64,000 nucleotides of DNA, from NCBI RefSeq assembly GCF_029960645.1, contig NZ_JASBQY010000001.1:393641-457640 (forward strand), read 5' to 3'. The DNA comes from Arthrobacter sp. AL12 (GTDB lineage Bacteria > Actinomycetota > Actinomycetes > Actinomycetales > Micrococcaceae). The notes under the pieces were generated by a model, which saw only the letters and a program-made list of their open reading frames with translations, was not told the origin of the DNA and made no database searches. Position 1 is the stretch's first letter. Every line of letters starts with the position of its first letter. The position numbers and the translations under genes are program-made. This document shows positions 53,096 through 61,103 of this stretch, in pieces.

Positions 53096-54479
53096 TGAGG
53101 GGCCTTTCCTTGGGGTACTCGTAGAGCAGGGGTCGTTCGCGCAGGGCCAGGGCCGCGCCCAGCGTGACCGGACCCAGCCTCCCGACGAACATGAGAAAAA
53201 TGAGCACGACCTGACCGGCGGGCGGCATGCCGGCGGTGATGCCTGTGGACAGCCCGACGGTGGCGAAGGCCGAGACGACCTCGAACAGGATCCGTTCCTG
53301 CCCGAAGTCGGTGATCAGCATCAGGAACATCGTGGAGCCAACGACCAGGGCGATCGCCAGCAGCACGACAGTAATGGCCTGGCGGTGCACCGCGCGGGAC
53401 AGTCGCTTGCCGAAAATATTCACGGCCGTTCCGCCCTGCAGTTCGGTGCTGAGGATGAAAAACAACACGGCGAACGTGGTGATTTTCAGGCCGCCGGCTG
53501 TACCGGCCGGGCCGCCGCCGATGAACATCAGGATGTCCATGCCCAGCCAGGACACGGGGTTCATCTGGGCAATGTCGATGCTGTTGAAGCCCGCGGTGCG
53601 GGTAATGACGGACTGGAAGAAGCCGGCCAGCACGCGCTCGGCCGGATGGAGGCCGCCCAGGGTTGCCGGGTTGGCCCACTCGACGGCGGTGAGGAAAACA
53701 GTCCCGCCGGCCAGGAGGACGCCCGAGCCGACGAGGACGAGCTTCGTGTTCATGCTCCAGTGGATCGGACGCCGGTACTGCCGGCCCAGTTCGAAGAGGA
53801 CCGGGAATCCGAGTCCGCCGATTATCACGGCGGCGGCGATCGGCAGGCAGATCCAGGGATCCCCCACGAACCCCATCAGGTTGTCCGAATACAGGGCGAA
53901 GCCTGCATTGTTAAAGGATGAGATGGAGTGGAACACGCCATGCCAGACCGCTTCGCCCAGCCCATAGCCGTAGCCGGCCATAAAGCGGACCGTGAGGATC
54001 AAGGCCAGCGCTGCTTCCACGACCACGCTGATGAGCAGAACGCCGACCAGCACGCGGCGCACGTCACCGAAACCGCTGCTTTTGGTCTCGGTGGCGGCGG
54101 ATATCCGGGACTTCAGCCCCAGCCGGCGGGCGGTGAGGACCCCGAGCAGCGTGCCGAAGGACATCACGCCGAAGCCGCCGATCTGGATGAGGGCCAGAAT
54201 GACCACCTTGCCGAATCCGCTCCAGAACACGGGTGTGTCCACGGTGATGAGGCCGGTGACGCAGACGGCCGAGGTAGCGGTGAACAGCGCCTCCAGCAGG
54301 CTGGCCCCGCCCCCGCCCGCCCTGGCCACCGGGAGCAACAGCAGCCCGGTCCCGACGGCGACGGCGGCGGCGAAGCCCAGCACGATCACCTGGGCCGGGT
54401 GGCGCGGGGCAAACACCTTGAGGAACCGGGTGAGACCCGCGGCCAGGGCGCCCGGAACCGCGGGAACTTCGACTTGCAT
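53088..54479 (-). CDS. ktrB: Potassium uptake membrane subunit (KtrB/TrkH family)
   Basis: 463 aa with four M1-P-M2 repeats. The selectivity loops are TSAVCVTGLITVDT, SISSFNNAGFALYS, ITRTAGFNSIDIAQ and SAFATVGLSTGITAG, each with the conserved Gly. Forms the K+ (Na+-coupled) pore gated by the adjacent KtrA. The start is set at ATG 54479, since the 36-codon open extension is encoded by a 22-bp tandem repeat and looks non-coding. It is followed by ktrA and nhaA as an ion-homeostasis unit. Confidence 0.93.
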   Translation of the reverse strand: MQVEVPAVPGALAAGLTRFLKVFAPRHPAQVIVLGFAAAVAVGTGLLLLPVARAGGGGASLLEALFTATSAVCVTGLITVDTPVFWSGFGKVVILALIQIGGFGVMSFGTLLGVLTARRLGLKSRISAATETKSSGFGDVRRVLVGVLLISVVVEAALALILTVRFMAGYGYGLGEAVWHGVFHSISSFNNAGFALYSDNLMGFVGDPWICLPIAAAVIIGGLGFPVLFELGRQYRRPIHWSMNTKLVLVGSGVLLAGGTVFLTAVEWANPATLGGLHPAERVLAGFFQSVITRTAGFNSIDIAQMNPVSWLGMDILMFIGGGPAGTAGGLKITTFAVLFFILSTELQGGTAVNIFGKRLSRAVHRQAITVVLLAIALVVGSTMFLMLITDFGQERILFEVVSAFATVGLSTGITAGMPPAGQVVLIFLMFVGRLGPVTLGAALALRERPLLYEYPKERPLIG

Positions 54480-54480
54480 A

Positions 54481-54524
54481 GCCGCCACGCTACCACCGGG
54501 CCGCCGCCACGCTACCACCGGGCC
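54481..54524. repeat. 22-bp tandem duplication upstream of ktrB
   Basis: Two identical adjacent units, GCCGCCACGCTACCACCGGG plus CC (54481-54502 and 54503-54524), immediately upstream of the ktrB start. A partial third copy follows. This may affect ktrB expression. Confidence 0.8.
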
Positions 54525-54553
54525 GCCGCCGCGCGTCCATGGGCTGGCAGAGG

Positions 54554-55444
54554 TCAGCCGAGCAGCAGCTGCACGAGTTCCCGGCACTTCCGGTAGGCGG
54601 CGGCCTTCGGGTCGATCAGTGCGAAATGGTCGCCCGGGACCTTCAGGAGCTGGACCGGGGCGCCGGCGGCCTTGGCCGCCGCAGCGTAGGAGTCGGACAG
54701 GCTTTCGGGGACGTCGTCGTCGTCCGTGCCGTGGACGGCATAGACGGGGACCTTCAATGGCACAGCGCTCATCGGGTCCGCATACTTATGCCGTTTCGGG
54801 TATCTCTGGGAGGAGCCACCGAGCAGGTTGCTGACCGCGCCGTTGCTGAGGTTCAGGCGTTCGGCTTCGGCGAGGTTGAGGACCCCGGACTGGCTGACGA
54901 CGCCGGTCAGGTGCACAGCGCCGTCGTCCCTGCGCAGCAGCTGGCGGTCCGCGTCCGGGGCGCCGAGCTGGGCGAGGCGGGATCGGCCCGCAGCCCAGAC
55001 CGCAAGGTGCCCGCCCGCGGAGTGTCCCAGCGCCACGACCCGGTCCAGCCCCAGCCCGTGTTCACCGGCGACGTCGCCGAGCTTGTCGATTCCGGCGAGC
55101 ACGTCGGCGAAGGTATGGGGCCATCCTCCGCCGTTGCCGGCCCGGCGGTACTCCAGATTCCAGGCGGCCATGCCGTGCGCCGCGAGGTCCTTGGCCAGGG
55201 GTTCGCCGAGTTCCGCGCCGTACTGCGAGCGCCAGTAGCCGCCGTGGATGACCACCACCACACCCTTGGTGACGGCGGACTCCGGCAGGATGAGATCCCC
55301 CCACTGGCTGGGATCATCGCCGTAGCTGTACCTATGCCGCTTCACAGTGTCCTCCTTGGGGCCCGGTGAACAGGCGGCGGTAACTGCCCCCAGAGTCACC
55401 GTCGCTGCGGCCGCGATCAAAGCCCGACGCCGCACATCAGCCAT
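54554..55444 (-). CDS. Alpha/beta hydrolase lipoprotein (esterase/lipase-like)
   Basis: 296 aa. An N-terminal Arg-rich signal followed by LIAAAATVTLGAVTAAC fits a lipoprotein signal with lipobox TAAC (Cys near residue 25). VVVVIHGGYWRSQYGAELGE is the HGG oxyanion region, ALGHSAGGHLAVWAAGR near residue 140 the nucleophile elbow, YAVHGTDDDDVPESL holds the acid and GDHFALIDP the His. It resembles BD-FAE or kynurenine-formamidase-like esterases. ATG 55444 has TAGGCT 6 nt upstream. Confidence 0.88.
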   Translation of the reverse strand: MADVRRRALIAAAATVTLGAVTAACSPGPKEDTVKRHRYSYGDDPSQWGDLILPESAVTKGVVVVIHGGYWRSQYGAELGEPLAKDLAAHGMAAWNLEYRRAGNGGGWPHTFADVLAGIDKLGDVAGEHGLGLDRVVALGHSAGGHLAVWAAGRSRLAQLGAPDADRQLLRRDDGAVHLTGVVSQSGVLNLAEAERLNLSNGAVSNLLGGSSQRYPKRHKYADPMSAVPLKVPVYAVHGTDDDDVPESLSDSYAAAAKAAGAPVQLLKVPGDHFALIDPKAAAYRKCRELVQLLLG

Positions 55445-55450
55445 GTGAGG

Positions 55451-55456
55451 AGCCTA
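55451..55456 (-). promoter_or_regulatory. Putative leaderless -10 box of the lipoprotein esterase
   Basis: TAGGCT on the minus strand, 6 nt before ATG 55444; no Shine-Dalgarno in the gap. Confidence 0.5.
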
Positions 55457-55556
55457 CCTTGAGCGCCGCGCGGCACGGCGTAAGGCGCCACCGGCCCGGG
55501 CTGCCGGGCCGGTCAGCGCGGGGGGTGTCACCCCCTCCGCCGTCGTACCCCGGCCG

Positions 55557-55562
55557 TAAGCT
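55557..55562 (+). promoter_or_regulatory. Putative leaderless -10 box of the RelA/SpoT-like gene
   Basis: TAAGCT lies 6 nt before ATG 55569, with no ribosome binding site between. Confidence 0.5.
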
Positions 55563-55568
55563 GGATGC

Positions 55569-56675
55569 ATGGCAAGCAACTGGGATCGACTGGACCCGAA
55601 ACTGCGCGCGTCCGTGCAGGAAAACGTGGAACTCTACGAGCGCGTGCGCCCTGCCCTGAAGCTGGTCACCCGCGAGGTCCTGCTGACGTTGCGGAGCATG
55701 CTCAAGGGCACCGAGGTGACGCCGCTGTTCGTTACCGGCCGCACCAAGACAGTCGAATCCTTCCGCGAGAAGATCTCCCGCATCGAGGAGCCGCTGGAAC
55801 CGGGCGGCCCGCCGGTGCTGAAGTTCCCGGATCCGTTCCGGACCCTGAATGACATGGTGGGCATCCGGGTGATCACGAAGCTGCCGGCGGAAAACGCGGT
55901 GGTCGCCAACCTCATCAAGCGCCAGCGCCAACTCTTTGACTGCCGCGGGGACCGCGAGAAGGACATCGGCTCCATCGAGTCGGGGACGTACGGTTATTCC
56001 AGCCGCCACCTGATCCTGCGGACCATCCAGAACGAGGCCGTCAAGGAGTACCAGCAGGGCTTCAACCCGGAGGTCCAGCCGAACGGCAGCTACTTCTTCG
56101 AATGCCAGATCCGCACCGTGTTCGCGCACGCCTGGAGCGAGATCGAGCACGACATCCGCTTCAAGGCCGAGGACCCGCGCGCCTGGACCCCGCACTTCGA
56201 CCGCCAGTTCACCGCCACCGCGGCCATGCTTGAAACCGTGGAGGGGGCATTCGCTGACCTGCACGAACGCTACGAAGAGGTCCGCAGCTACTGGGACATG
56301 GACGGCGAAGGCGCCGCGCAGCTCACTCCGAACCGGATCCGCGATGTCTGGCGCACGCTCCTGCCGCACGTGGACCGGAAGGTCGACGACGACTGGGGCT
56401 GGGCCGCCGAGCTGATGGCCGCCCACGGCCTGAACCAGACCATGCAGCTGGCCGGGCTGCTCAGCGCCAACCGGATCACCGAGGTCCGCAGGGCCCTGGA
56501 CCACCGCTACTCCCCCGGCCCTGACCGGCTCCTCGATGACCTGTTGCTCTGGCAGTACGGCACCAAGCACATCGACCTCACCGCCGAACCGGCGGACGCC
56601 GTCCCGCACCCGCGGCGCGACAGCCTCCTGCGGCGGCTCAAGCAGATCGAGCGCTACCGGCTGACGCAGGGGTAG
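55569..56675 (+). CDS. RelA/SpoT-domain alarmone synthetase-like protein
   Basis: 368 aa. The synthetase fold is visible: FVTGRTKTVESFREKISR (ATP-binding basic region), DMVGIRVITKL, YGYSSRHLILR (GYxSxH-type) and CQIRTVFAHAWSEIEHDIRF (the E/C-QIRT acceptor motif), about residues 45-200. No N-terminal HD hydrolase, TGS or ACT domain is present. The C-terminal ~150 residues are helical and unrecognised. Small alarmone synthetases are ~200-260 aa, so the C-terminal part is an extra domain. Product (ppGpp, pGpp or other) unknown. Confidence 0.85.
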   Translation: MASNWDRLDPKLRASVQENVELYERVRPALKLVTREVLLTLRSMLKGTEVTPLFVTGRTKTVESFREKISRIEEPLEPGGPPVLKFPDPFRTLNDMVGIRVITKLPAENAVVANLIKRQRQLFDCRGDREKDIGSIESGTYGYSSRHLILRTIQNEAVKEYQQGFNPEVQPNGSYFFECQIRTVFAHAWSEIEHDIRFKAEDPRAWTPHFDRQFTATAAMLETVEGAFADLHERYEEVRSYWDMDGEGAAQLTPNRIRDVWRTLLPHVDRKVDDDWGWAAELMAAHGLNQTMQLAGLLSANRITEVRRALDHRYSPGPDRLLDDLLLWQYGTKHIDLTAEPADAVPHPRRDSLLRRLKQIERYRLTQG

Positions 56676-56688
56676 TGAAACGCCGGCC

Positions 56689-57429
56689 CTACAGTTCCGT
56701 TGGCTCCAGGCGTTCCTCGAGCACTTCAGCGGTTGAATTCCCGGAGTGGACCAGCCGCACGCGGTACGCGGCCCTGCCGGGCGTTTCGGTGACCACCTCA
56801 ACCAGTTCCGTTCCGCGGTAGAGCAGCCCCACGCCGTCGTCGGTACAGTGGGTCTCCCCCAGGGTTCCGTCCGCCACCAGGCGGTGCACGAGCGGGCGGC
56901 GTGCGGCTTCGGAGTCGTAGTGGACCCCGTTGTCGTAGGGCAGCAGTCCCAGCCCGTTGTCCACCGCTCGTAGCTCGGGACCGAATGAGTCGGTGGTCCC
57001 GCCGTTGAACCAGCAGATCGATCCGGCCGAGACGCCGGCCAGCACCACCCCGGCTTCCCAGACGCGCCGGAGGATCGCGTCCAGCCCGTGGGCGCGCCAG
57101 ACGGCGAGAAGGTTGACCACGGAACCGCCGTTGACCCAGACGAGGTCCTGGCCGAGCAGGTATTCCTCGACGTTGGCAACGTTGGGCATGGTGAACAGGT
57201 TCAGGTGCGTGAGCTGGAAGCCGGCAGCGTTCCCCGCTTCGCTGATCTCGTTGTTGAACCACCGCTGGTCGCCGCTGGCGGTGCCGACGTGGGCGACCCT
57301 GGGCGCCCGCCCGGTGACACCGGACAGGTCCACGGCGTGATGGACCAGCTTGTTGAACTCCAGGCGTGTCCGCTCCCCTGGCTTGTAGCCCCCGGAGGTC
57401 GCGAGGATGGTTGGGCTTTCGGTAGCCAT
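56689..57429 (-). CDS. Peptidase E-like (family S51) protein
   Basis: 246 aa, glutamine-amidotransferase-like fold. LVWVNGGSVVNLLAVWRAHG and the nucleophile elbow VLAGVSAGSICWFNGGTTD (Ser near residue 136) match dipeptidase E or cyanophycinase-like S51 serine peptidases, which cleave N-terminal Asp-X dipeptides or isoaspartyl/cyanophycin bonds. AGGAG precedes the ATG. It converges with the RelA/SpoT-like gene; the stops are only 13 bp apart. Confidence 0.9.
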   Translation of the reverse strand: MATESPTILATSGGYKPGERTRLEFNKLVHHAVDLSGVTGRAPRVAHVGTASGDQRWFNNEISEAGNAAGFQLTHLNLFTMPNVANVEEYLLGQDLVWVNGGSVVNLLAVWRAHGLDAILRRVWEAGVVLAGVSAGSICWFNGGTTDSFGPELRAVDNGLGLLPYDNGVHYDSEAARRPLVHRLVADGTLGETHCTDDGVGLLYRGTELVEVVTETPGRAAYRVRLVHSGNSTAEVLEERLEPTEL

Positions 57430-57556
57430 AGCGGGGTTCTCCTGGGTCGGGGACGAGCGGTCTTAGAGTCGAGACTACCCAAGCCCGCGGAATCGCCCGG
57501 CAGGTCTCCGCCAAGCCAGGCGGCATTTAGCGGGTGGCCCGCCTGTGGTCGCAGCA

Positions 57557-57580
57557 CCCGACGTGTGACCTAATGTCGGG
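57557..57580. other. Short stem-loop CCCGAC/GTCGGG
   Basis: A 6-bp stem (57557-57562, 57575-57580) followed on the plus strand by ACTTTTT, so it looks like an intrinsic terminator for plus-strand transcription. No plus-strand gene ends just before it; on the minus strand it lies downstream of the phosphatase gene but lacks a U-tract there. Confidence 0.4.
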
Positions 57581-57593
57581 ACTTTTTGGCGTT

Positions 57594-58034
57594 CTATCCC
57601 CGGGGGTTCTGGAACCTGGCCACGTACTTCCGCTGCCACGGAGTCTCGACGGCGCCCCGGCGGTAGCACGCCCGGACGAAGGCTACGGCTTCCGCGGGCG
57701 GGACGCCGTCCAGGACCGCAAGGCAAGCCAGGGCGGTGCCGGTCCGGCCACGGCCGCCCCAGCAGGCCACCTCGACCCGCTCCTTCTCGGCGCGGGACCA
57801 GGCCTCCCTGAGCGCGTCCAGAGTGTCGGCGTCGTCGGCCGGCAGTCGAAAATCCCGCCAGCGGACCCACCGGCAATCCCATGGCACCGGCGCCGGGCGC
57901 CTTCCCAGCAGGTAGAGGCCAAACTCCGGCCGCGGCCCGGCGGGAAACGGCAGGAGCAGCCCTCGGCCGCGGATCAGACGTCCGGAAGGAAGTTCTAGGA
58001 CTCCGCTCTGGCCCGGATCCCAGGTCTGCGTCAT
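57594..58034 (-). CDS. Protein-tyrosine phosphatase-like protein
   Basis: 146 aa. The P-loop-like VACWGGRGRTGTALAC fits the C-x5-R-[ST] motif (Cys near residue 90) of dual-specificity or tyrosine phosphatases, and WRDFRLPADDADTLDALREA carries the upstream general acid region. Cytosolic. The start ATG 58034 has a TACGCT box 7 nt upstream and no Shine-Dalgarno; the longer open frame upstream is not supported. Substrate unknown. Confidence 0.85.
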   Translation of the reverse strand: MTQTWDPGQSGVLELPSGRLIRGRGLLLPFPAGPRPEFGLYLLGRRPAPVPWDCRWVRWRDFRLPADDADTLDALREAWSRAEKERVEVACWGGRGRTGTALACLAVLDGVPPAEAVAFVRACYRRGAVETPWQRKYVARFQNPRG

Positions 58035-58041
58035 GTTTTCG

Positions 58042-58047
58042 AGCGTA
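58042..58047 (-). promoter_or_regulatory. Putative leaderless -10 box of the phosphatase-like gene
   Basis: TACGCT on the minus strand, 7 nt before ATG 58034. Confidence 0.4.
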
Positions 58048-58301
58048 GCCCTTCCGCCGGCAACACGCACCGCCCGCGTTCCTGCCCCGTTACTCCCCGG
58101 CCGCAGCCCGAAATCCCTGCGATTCCGGCCGGCACGCCGTGACTTCCAGGGTGCGGGCCGGAGTAAGTGGGCGGGAGTAAGTGGGCGGGAGCGCAGCCTG
58201 GTGGCCGCGGAGCCGGCCACCAGGGCAGAAAAATCTGACATATTCGCGGGCGGAGCGGTCACGAACTCGCGCTGCTGCGGGCGTAGTGGCACCATCTTTG
58301 G

Positions 58302-59303
58302 ATGCTTGAGGCAACCAAAACCCCACAGTCCGCCCCCGAGGCCAGTGCCGTCCCGGCCAACCCCGCACTCGCCGCCGAGGCAAGGATCGCCCGCATCGCG
58401 GTGACCGTGTTTCCGCTGCTGGTGGTCGCCGCCGGCGTCGCCGGATACCTGCTGCCGGACGCATTCAAACCCCTGGGCCCCAGCGTGCCGTACCTGCTGG
58501 GCATCATCATGTTCTGCATGGGCCTGACCCTGACGCCGCCCGACTTCGCTTCGGTGGCCAAGCGTCCCTGGGCCGTGGTGCTCGGCATTGTGGCGCACTA
58601 CGTCATCATGCCCGGCGCCGGCTGGCTGATCGCCGTTGCCCTGAACCTGTCGCCGGAACTGGCCGTGGGCCTGATCCTGGTCGGCTGCGCACCCTCGGGC
58701 ACGGCGTCCAACGTGATGGCATTCCTGGCCAAGGGCGACGTCGCCCTCTCGGTCGCCGTCGCCTCCGTGTCCACCCTGATCGCTCCGGTCGTGACTCCGC
58801 TGCTGGTGCTGTTCCTGGCCGGTTCCTATCTGCAGATCGACGCCGGCGGCATGGTCGTGGACATCGTCAAGACCGTGCTGCTGCCGGTGATCGCCGGCCT
58901 GCTGGCCCGGCTGTTCCTCAAGAAGCTGGTCGCCAGGGTGCTGCCGGCGCTGCCCTGGGCCTCCGCCGTCGTCATTTCACTGATCGTGGCGATTGTGGTG
59001 GCCGGATCCGCGAGCAAGATCGTCGCCGCGGGCGGGATCGTGTTCCTGGCCGTGGTGCTGCACAACGGTTTCGGCCTGGGCCTGGGGTACCTCGCGGGCA
59101 AGCTGGGGCGCCTGGACGACAAGGCCCGCCGCGCGCTGGCCTTCGAGGTCGGCATGCAGAACTCCGGTCTGGCCGCCACCCTGGCGACGGCGCATTTCAG
59201 CCCGCTGACCGCGCTGCCCTCGGCCGTGTTCTCGCTCTGGCACAACATTTCCGGCGCCATCGTCGCGGCCTGGCTGGCACGGCGTCCGCTGCAGGACGGC
59301 TAG
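58302..59303 (+). CDS. Bile acid:sodium symporter (BASS) family transporter
   Basis: 333 aa, ~9-10 helices. The signature segments MPGAGWLIAVALNLSPELAVGL, here with GCAPSGTASNVMAFLAKGDV and the TM9-region FEVGMQNSGLAATLATAHFS, identify the BASS family, which takes up organic anions (pantoate, pyruvate or other monocarboxylates) with Na+. Substrate not determinable. The 267-bp gap before it holds GGAGTAAGTGGGCG twice in tandem and no gene. Confidence 0.93.
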   Translation: MLEATKTPQSAPEASAVPANPALAAEARIARIAVTVFPLLVVAAGVAGYLLPDAFKPLGPSVPYLLGIIMFCMGLTLTPPDFASVAKRPWAVVLGIVAHYVIMPGAGWLIAVALNLSPELAVGLILVGCAPSGTASNVMAFLAKGDVALSVAVASVSTLIAPVVTPLLVLFLAGSYLQIDAGGMVVDIVKTVLLPVIAGLLARLFLKKLVARVLPALPWASAVVISLIVAIVVAGSASKIVAAGGIVFLAVVLHNGFGLGLGYLAGKLGRLDDKARRALAFEVGMQNSGLAATLATAHFSPLTALPSAVFSLWHNISGAIVAAWLARRPLQDG

Positions 59304-59334
59304 CTGCAGTGTCCGGCCCGCGCTGTCCGGGCGG

Positions 59335-59901
59335 TCAGTCCCGAAGCCGCGCGATCAACGTCGCGACGGCCTGCTCGACGACGGCGTCCGCTCTCCCCGC
59401 AGCCGCCGGTGCGAGGACGTCGACGCCCTGCGGCTGCAGGGTGTCCGAGAAAACCAGCAGGGCCACGCCGCGTTCGACGAGTTCCGCCATCGTCTCGAGG
59501 TCGACGGCGGTGCGCTCCGCCGGCACGGAGCCGAGGATGACGGCGTCGGCGCCGCCGGAGAGCATGAACTGCCGCCAGCTCTCGCCCACCAGGATGACCG
59601 GCTGGTAGCCGTGCGAGGGCAGGACCCTGGCGGCCGCCGCGGCGAGCGCGCGGTCCCGGGGATCGTCGAGGTCGGTGATGGCCACGGCCACGACGTCGGT
59701 GCGTCCGCGCCGCATCCCGCGGGCGGCCCGGTTGGGCACATACCCGAGCTCGTGGGCCGCGGCACGGACCCGGTCCTGCGTGGGCTGGCTTATCCGCGTG
59801 TTTCCGCCGGGGCGGCCGGAAAGAACGTAGGAGACCGTGGTCAGGGACACTCCCGCCGCCTCCGCGACGTCGCGGATGGTGGGCTTGGATCCGTGCCGCA
59901 C
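59335..59901 (-). CDS. LacI-family regulator, truncated
   Basis: 188 aa; typical LacI regulators are ~330-345 aa. The helix-turn-helix and hinge are intact (TIRDVAEAAGVSLTTVSYVL, then LGYVPNRAARGMRRGRTDVV). Only about half of the effector domain remains, up to residue ~188, ending ATLIARLRD. It is therefore either a truncated, possibly still DNA-binding, protein or a decayed gene, though the frame is clean. The start is GTG 59901, with AGGAG upstream. No sugar gene is adjacent. Confidence 0.8.
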   Translation of the reverse strand: MRHGSKPTIRDVAEAAGVSLTTVSYVLSGRPGGNTRISQPTQDRVRAAAHELGYVPNRAARGMRRGRTDVVAVAITDLDDPRDRALAAAAARVLPSHGYQPVILVGESWRQFMLSGGADAVILGSVPAERTAVDLETMAELVERGVALLVFSDTLQPQGVDVLAPAAAGRADAVVEQAVATLIARLRD

Positions 59902-60132
59902 TGCTGACTCCTGGGTACTTCTCCGCCGCGGATGCGCGGGGGCTCTGGGGCTCGGCGCCCAGTGTGAACTCTAGTCCGCGGGGAGGTTTTTGGTGAACGC
60001 CGCGGGCCGAGGGTCCACGGACAGGTCAAACTGGGCATCGCTTGAGTGACGAAGTGGGACGAGAACCTGCGAACCCAGGCCCGCTGGCAATAGATTGCTT
60101 AACAAGCCAGCAGATCACAGGAGGTGGAGGAC

Positions 60133-60249
60133 GTGTCGTTGACCCCGCGTCGCATTGGTTACCGACTCACTATGGTTAATGGGATAGCCGACCGCATCTT
60201 CGCCGTGCTGCCCGGCTCCTCGCAGGTCACCAACGCCAGGGAGGCGTAG
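60133..60249 (+). CDS. Possible 38-aa small protein or leader peptide
   Basis: GTG 60133 to TAG 60249, 38 aa, with a strong AGGAGG 8 nt upstream. The second half has strong GC3 bias (RIFAVLPGSSQVTNAREA). The stop is 5 bp before the ATG of the next gene, so it looks translationally linked to it. The first codons contain TTGACCCCGCGT, which resembles a family A repeat arm. Whether it is a protein or a leader peptide is unknown. Confidence 0.4.
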   Translation: MSLTPRRIGYRLTMVNGIADRIFAVLPGSSQVTNAREA

Positions 60250-60254
60250 ATCCG

Positions 60255-60869
60255 ATGGCAGAAGACAGATACACCACCGAACGTGACACTTTCGGGCGGC
60301 TCCTGGCGGACCGCGAGGTCTGGCGGCAGGCTGGCACCATCCCCGCGGCGGGCGAATTGACCGCGCGCTGGCTGGAAGGCCGGAGCGAGTACCAGCCGGG
60401 CACATTTGCCCCGAGCTTCGACGATGAAACGAAGTCCATCGCCGGCGAGCTCGCGGAGCTGAACCGGAACGGGCTCTTTACCAAGGAATCGCAACCCGGC
60501 GTACTCGCAGAGGGGCTCTCGCAGCGCGCCTACGTGACGGGATTCTGCAGTGCGGAGTCAGCGGCAGCGCTCCTGGAGCTGTCCGGCCGGACCGATCTGG
60601 TGACCGTGGCCCACGCTCCCGGCGAAGCGAGCCAGTCTTCCATCCCCGTGACCCTGCAGGACGGCGAAGTGGCGACAGTCCTGGGCAGCAGCGAAGGCCC
60701 GACTGGCGAAGAGCAGCTCCGGGACTGGTCCCGGGAGGCCAACGACACCCTCGCCCTGCTGCTGGCCGAGTCCTGGTACGTGGAGGTCTTCGACCCGGTG
60801 TGGGGACGCAACGGCGTGCTCATGCCGGCAGTCCTCGATGCGCTGGCCGGCGTGGAAACGGACCGCTAG
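60255..60869 (+). CDS. Hypothetical protein (possibly DUF6919-like)
   Basis: 204 aa, soluble, acidic. TARWLEGRSEYQPGTFAPSF, ELAELNRNGLFTKESQPGVL and QRAYVTGFCSAESAAALLEL suggest similarity to a family of uncharacterised actinobacterial proteins (DUF6919), from memory and not certain. No catalytic motif is obvious; one Cys. It follows the 38-aa ORF by 5 bp and probably shares its mRNA. Confidence 0.6.
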   Translation: MAEDRYTTERDTFGRLLADREVWRQAGTIPAAGELTARWLEGRSEYQPGTFAPSFDDETKSIAGELAELNRNGLFTKESQPGVLAEGLSQRAYVTGFCSAESAAALLELSGRTDLVTVAHAPGEASQSSIPVTLQDGEVATVLGSSEGPTGEEQLRDWSREANDTLALLLAESWYVEVFDPVWGRNGVLMPAVLDALAGVETDR

Positions 60870-60933
60870 GGCGAGTCCCAGCTGGCGCGGCCCAGCTGCC
60901 TCGGGCCCCAAATTCCGGGCTACACTGCGTCGT

Positions 60934-61053
60934 TTAGCCGTCGCATGTGCAGCGCTGATCCTGGGGGACATCGGCCATTACCGAGTCGACGTGCTCGCCA
61001 CAGCCGGCCCAGGTGATTTTTCCACAACGATTACAACGAACTGCAGCGCACAT
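60934..61053 (-). CDS. 39-aa cysteine-rich zinc-ribbon-like mini-protein
   Basis: Too short for ordinary ORF calling. From ATG 61053 (GGAG 5 nt upstream) to TAA 60934 it reads MCAAVRCNRCGKITWAGCGE, then HVDSVMADVPQDQRCTCDG. Six cysteines plus His are spaced as in a small treble-clef or rubredoxin-like metal-binding knot (CNRC, AGCG, CTC). Very similar ~40-aa proteins with TWAGCG are common in Actinobacteria and unannotated. It is divergent from the MFS operon, with a CsoR-like dyad between them. Function unknown. Confidence 0.7.
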   Translation of the reverse strand: MCAAVRCNRCGKITWAGCGEHVDSVMADVPQDQRCTCDG

Positions 61054-61103
61054 AGGAACTCCAATTTCGGGGTGCCGCGGATGCCGCACCTAATGGAACA
61101 ATA

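Noticed and set aside
54480..54587. Longer KtrB starting at 54587
   Set aside because: The added 36 residues come from a 22-bp tandem repeat and are unlike KtrB N-termini.
60140..60152. Fourth full copy of the family A palindrome
   Set aside because: Only about one arm (TTGACCCCGCGT) is present, with no matching inverted partner nearby.
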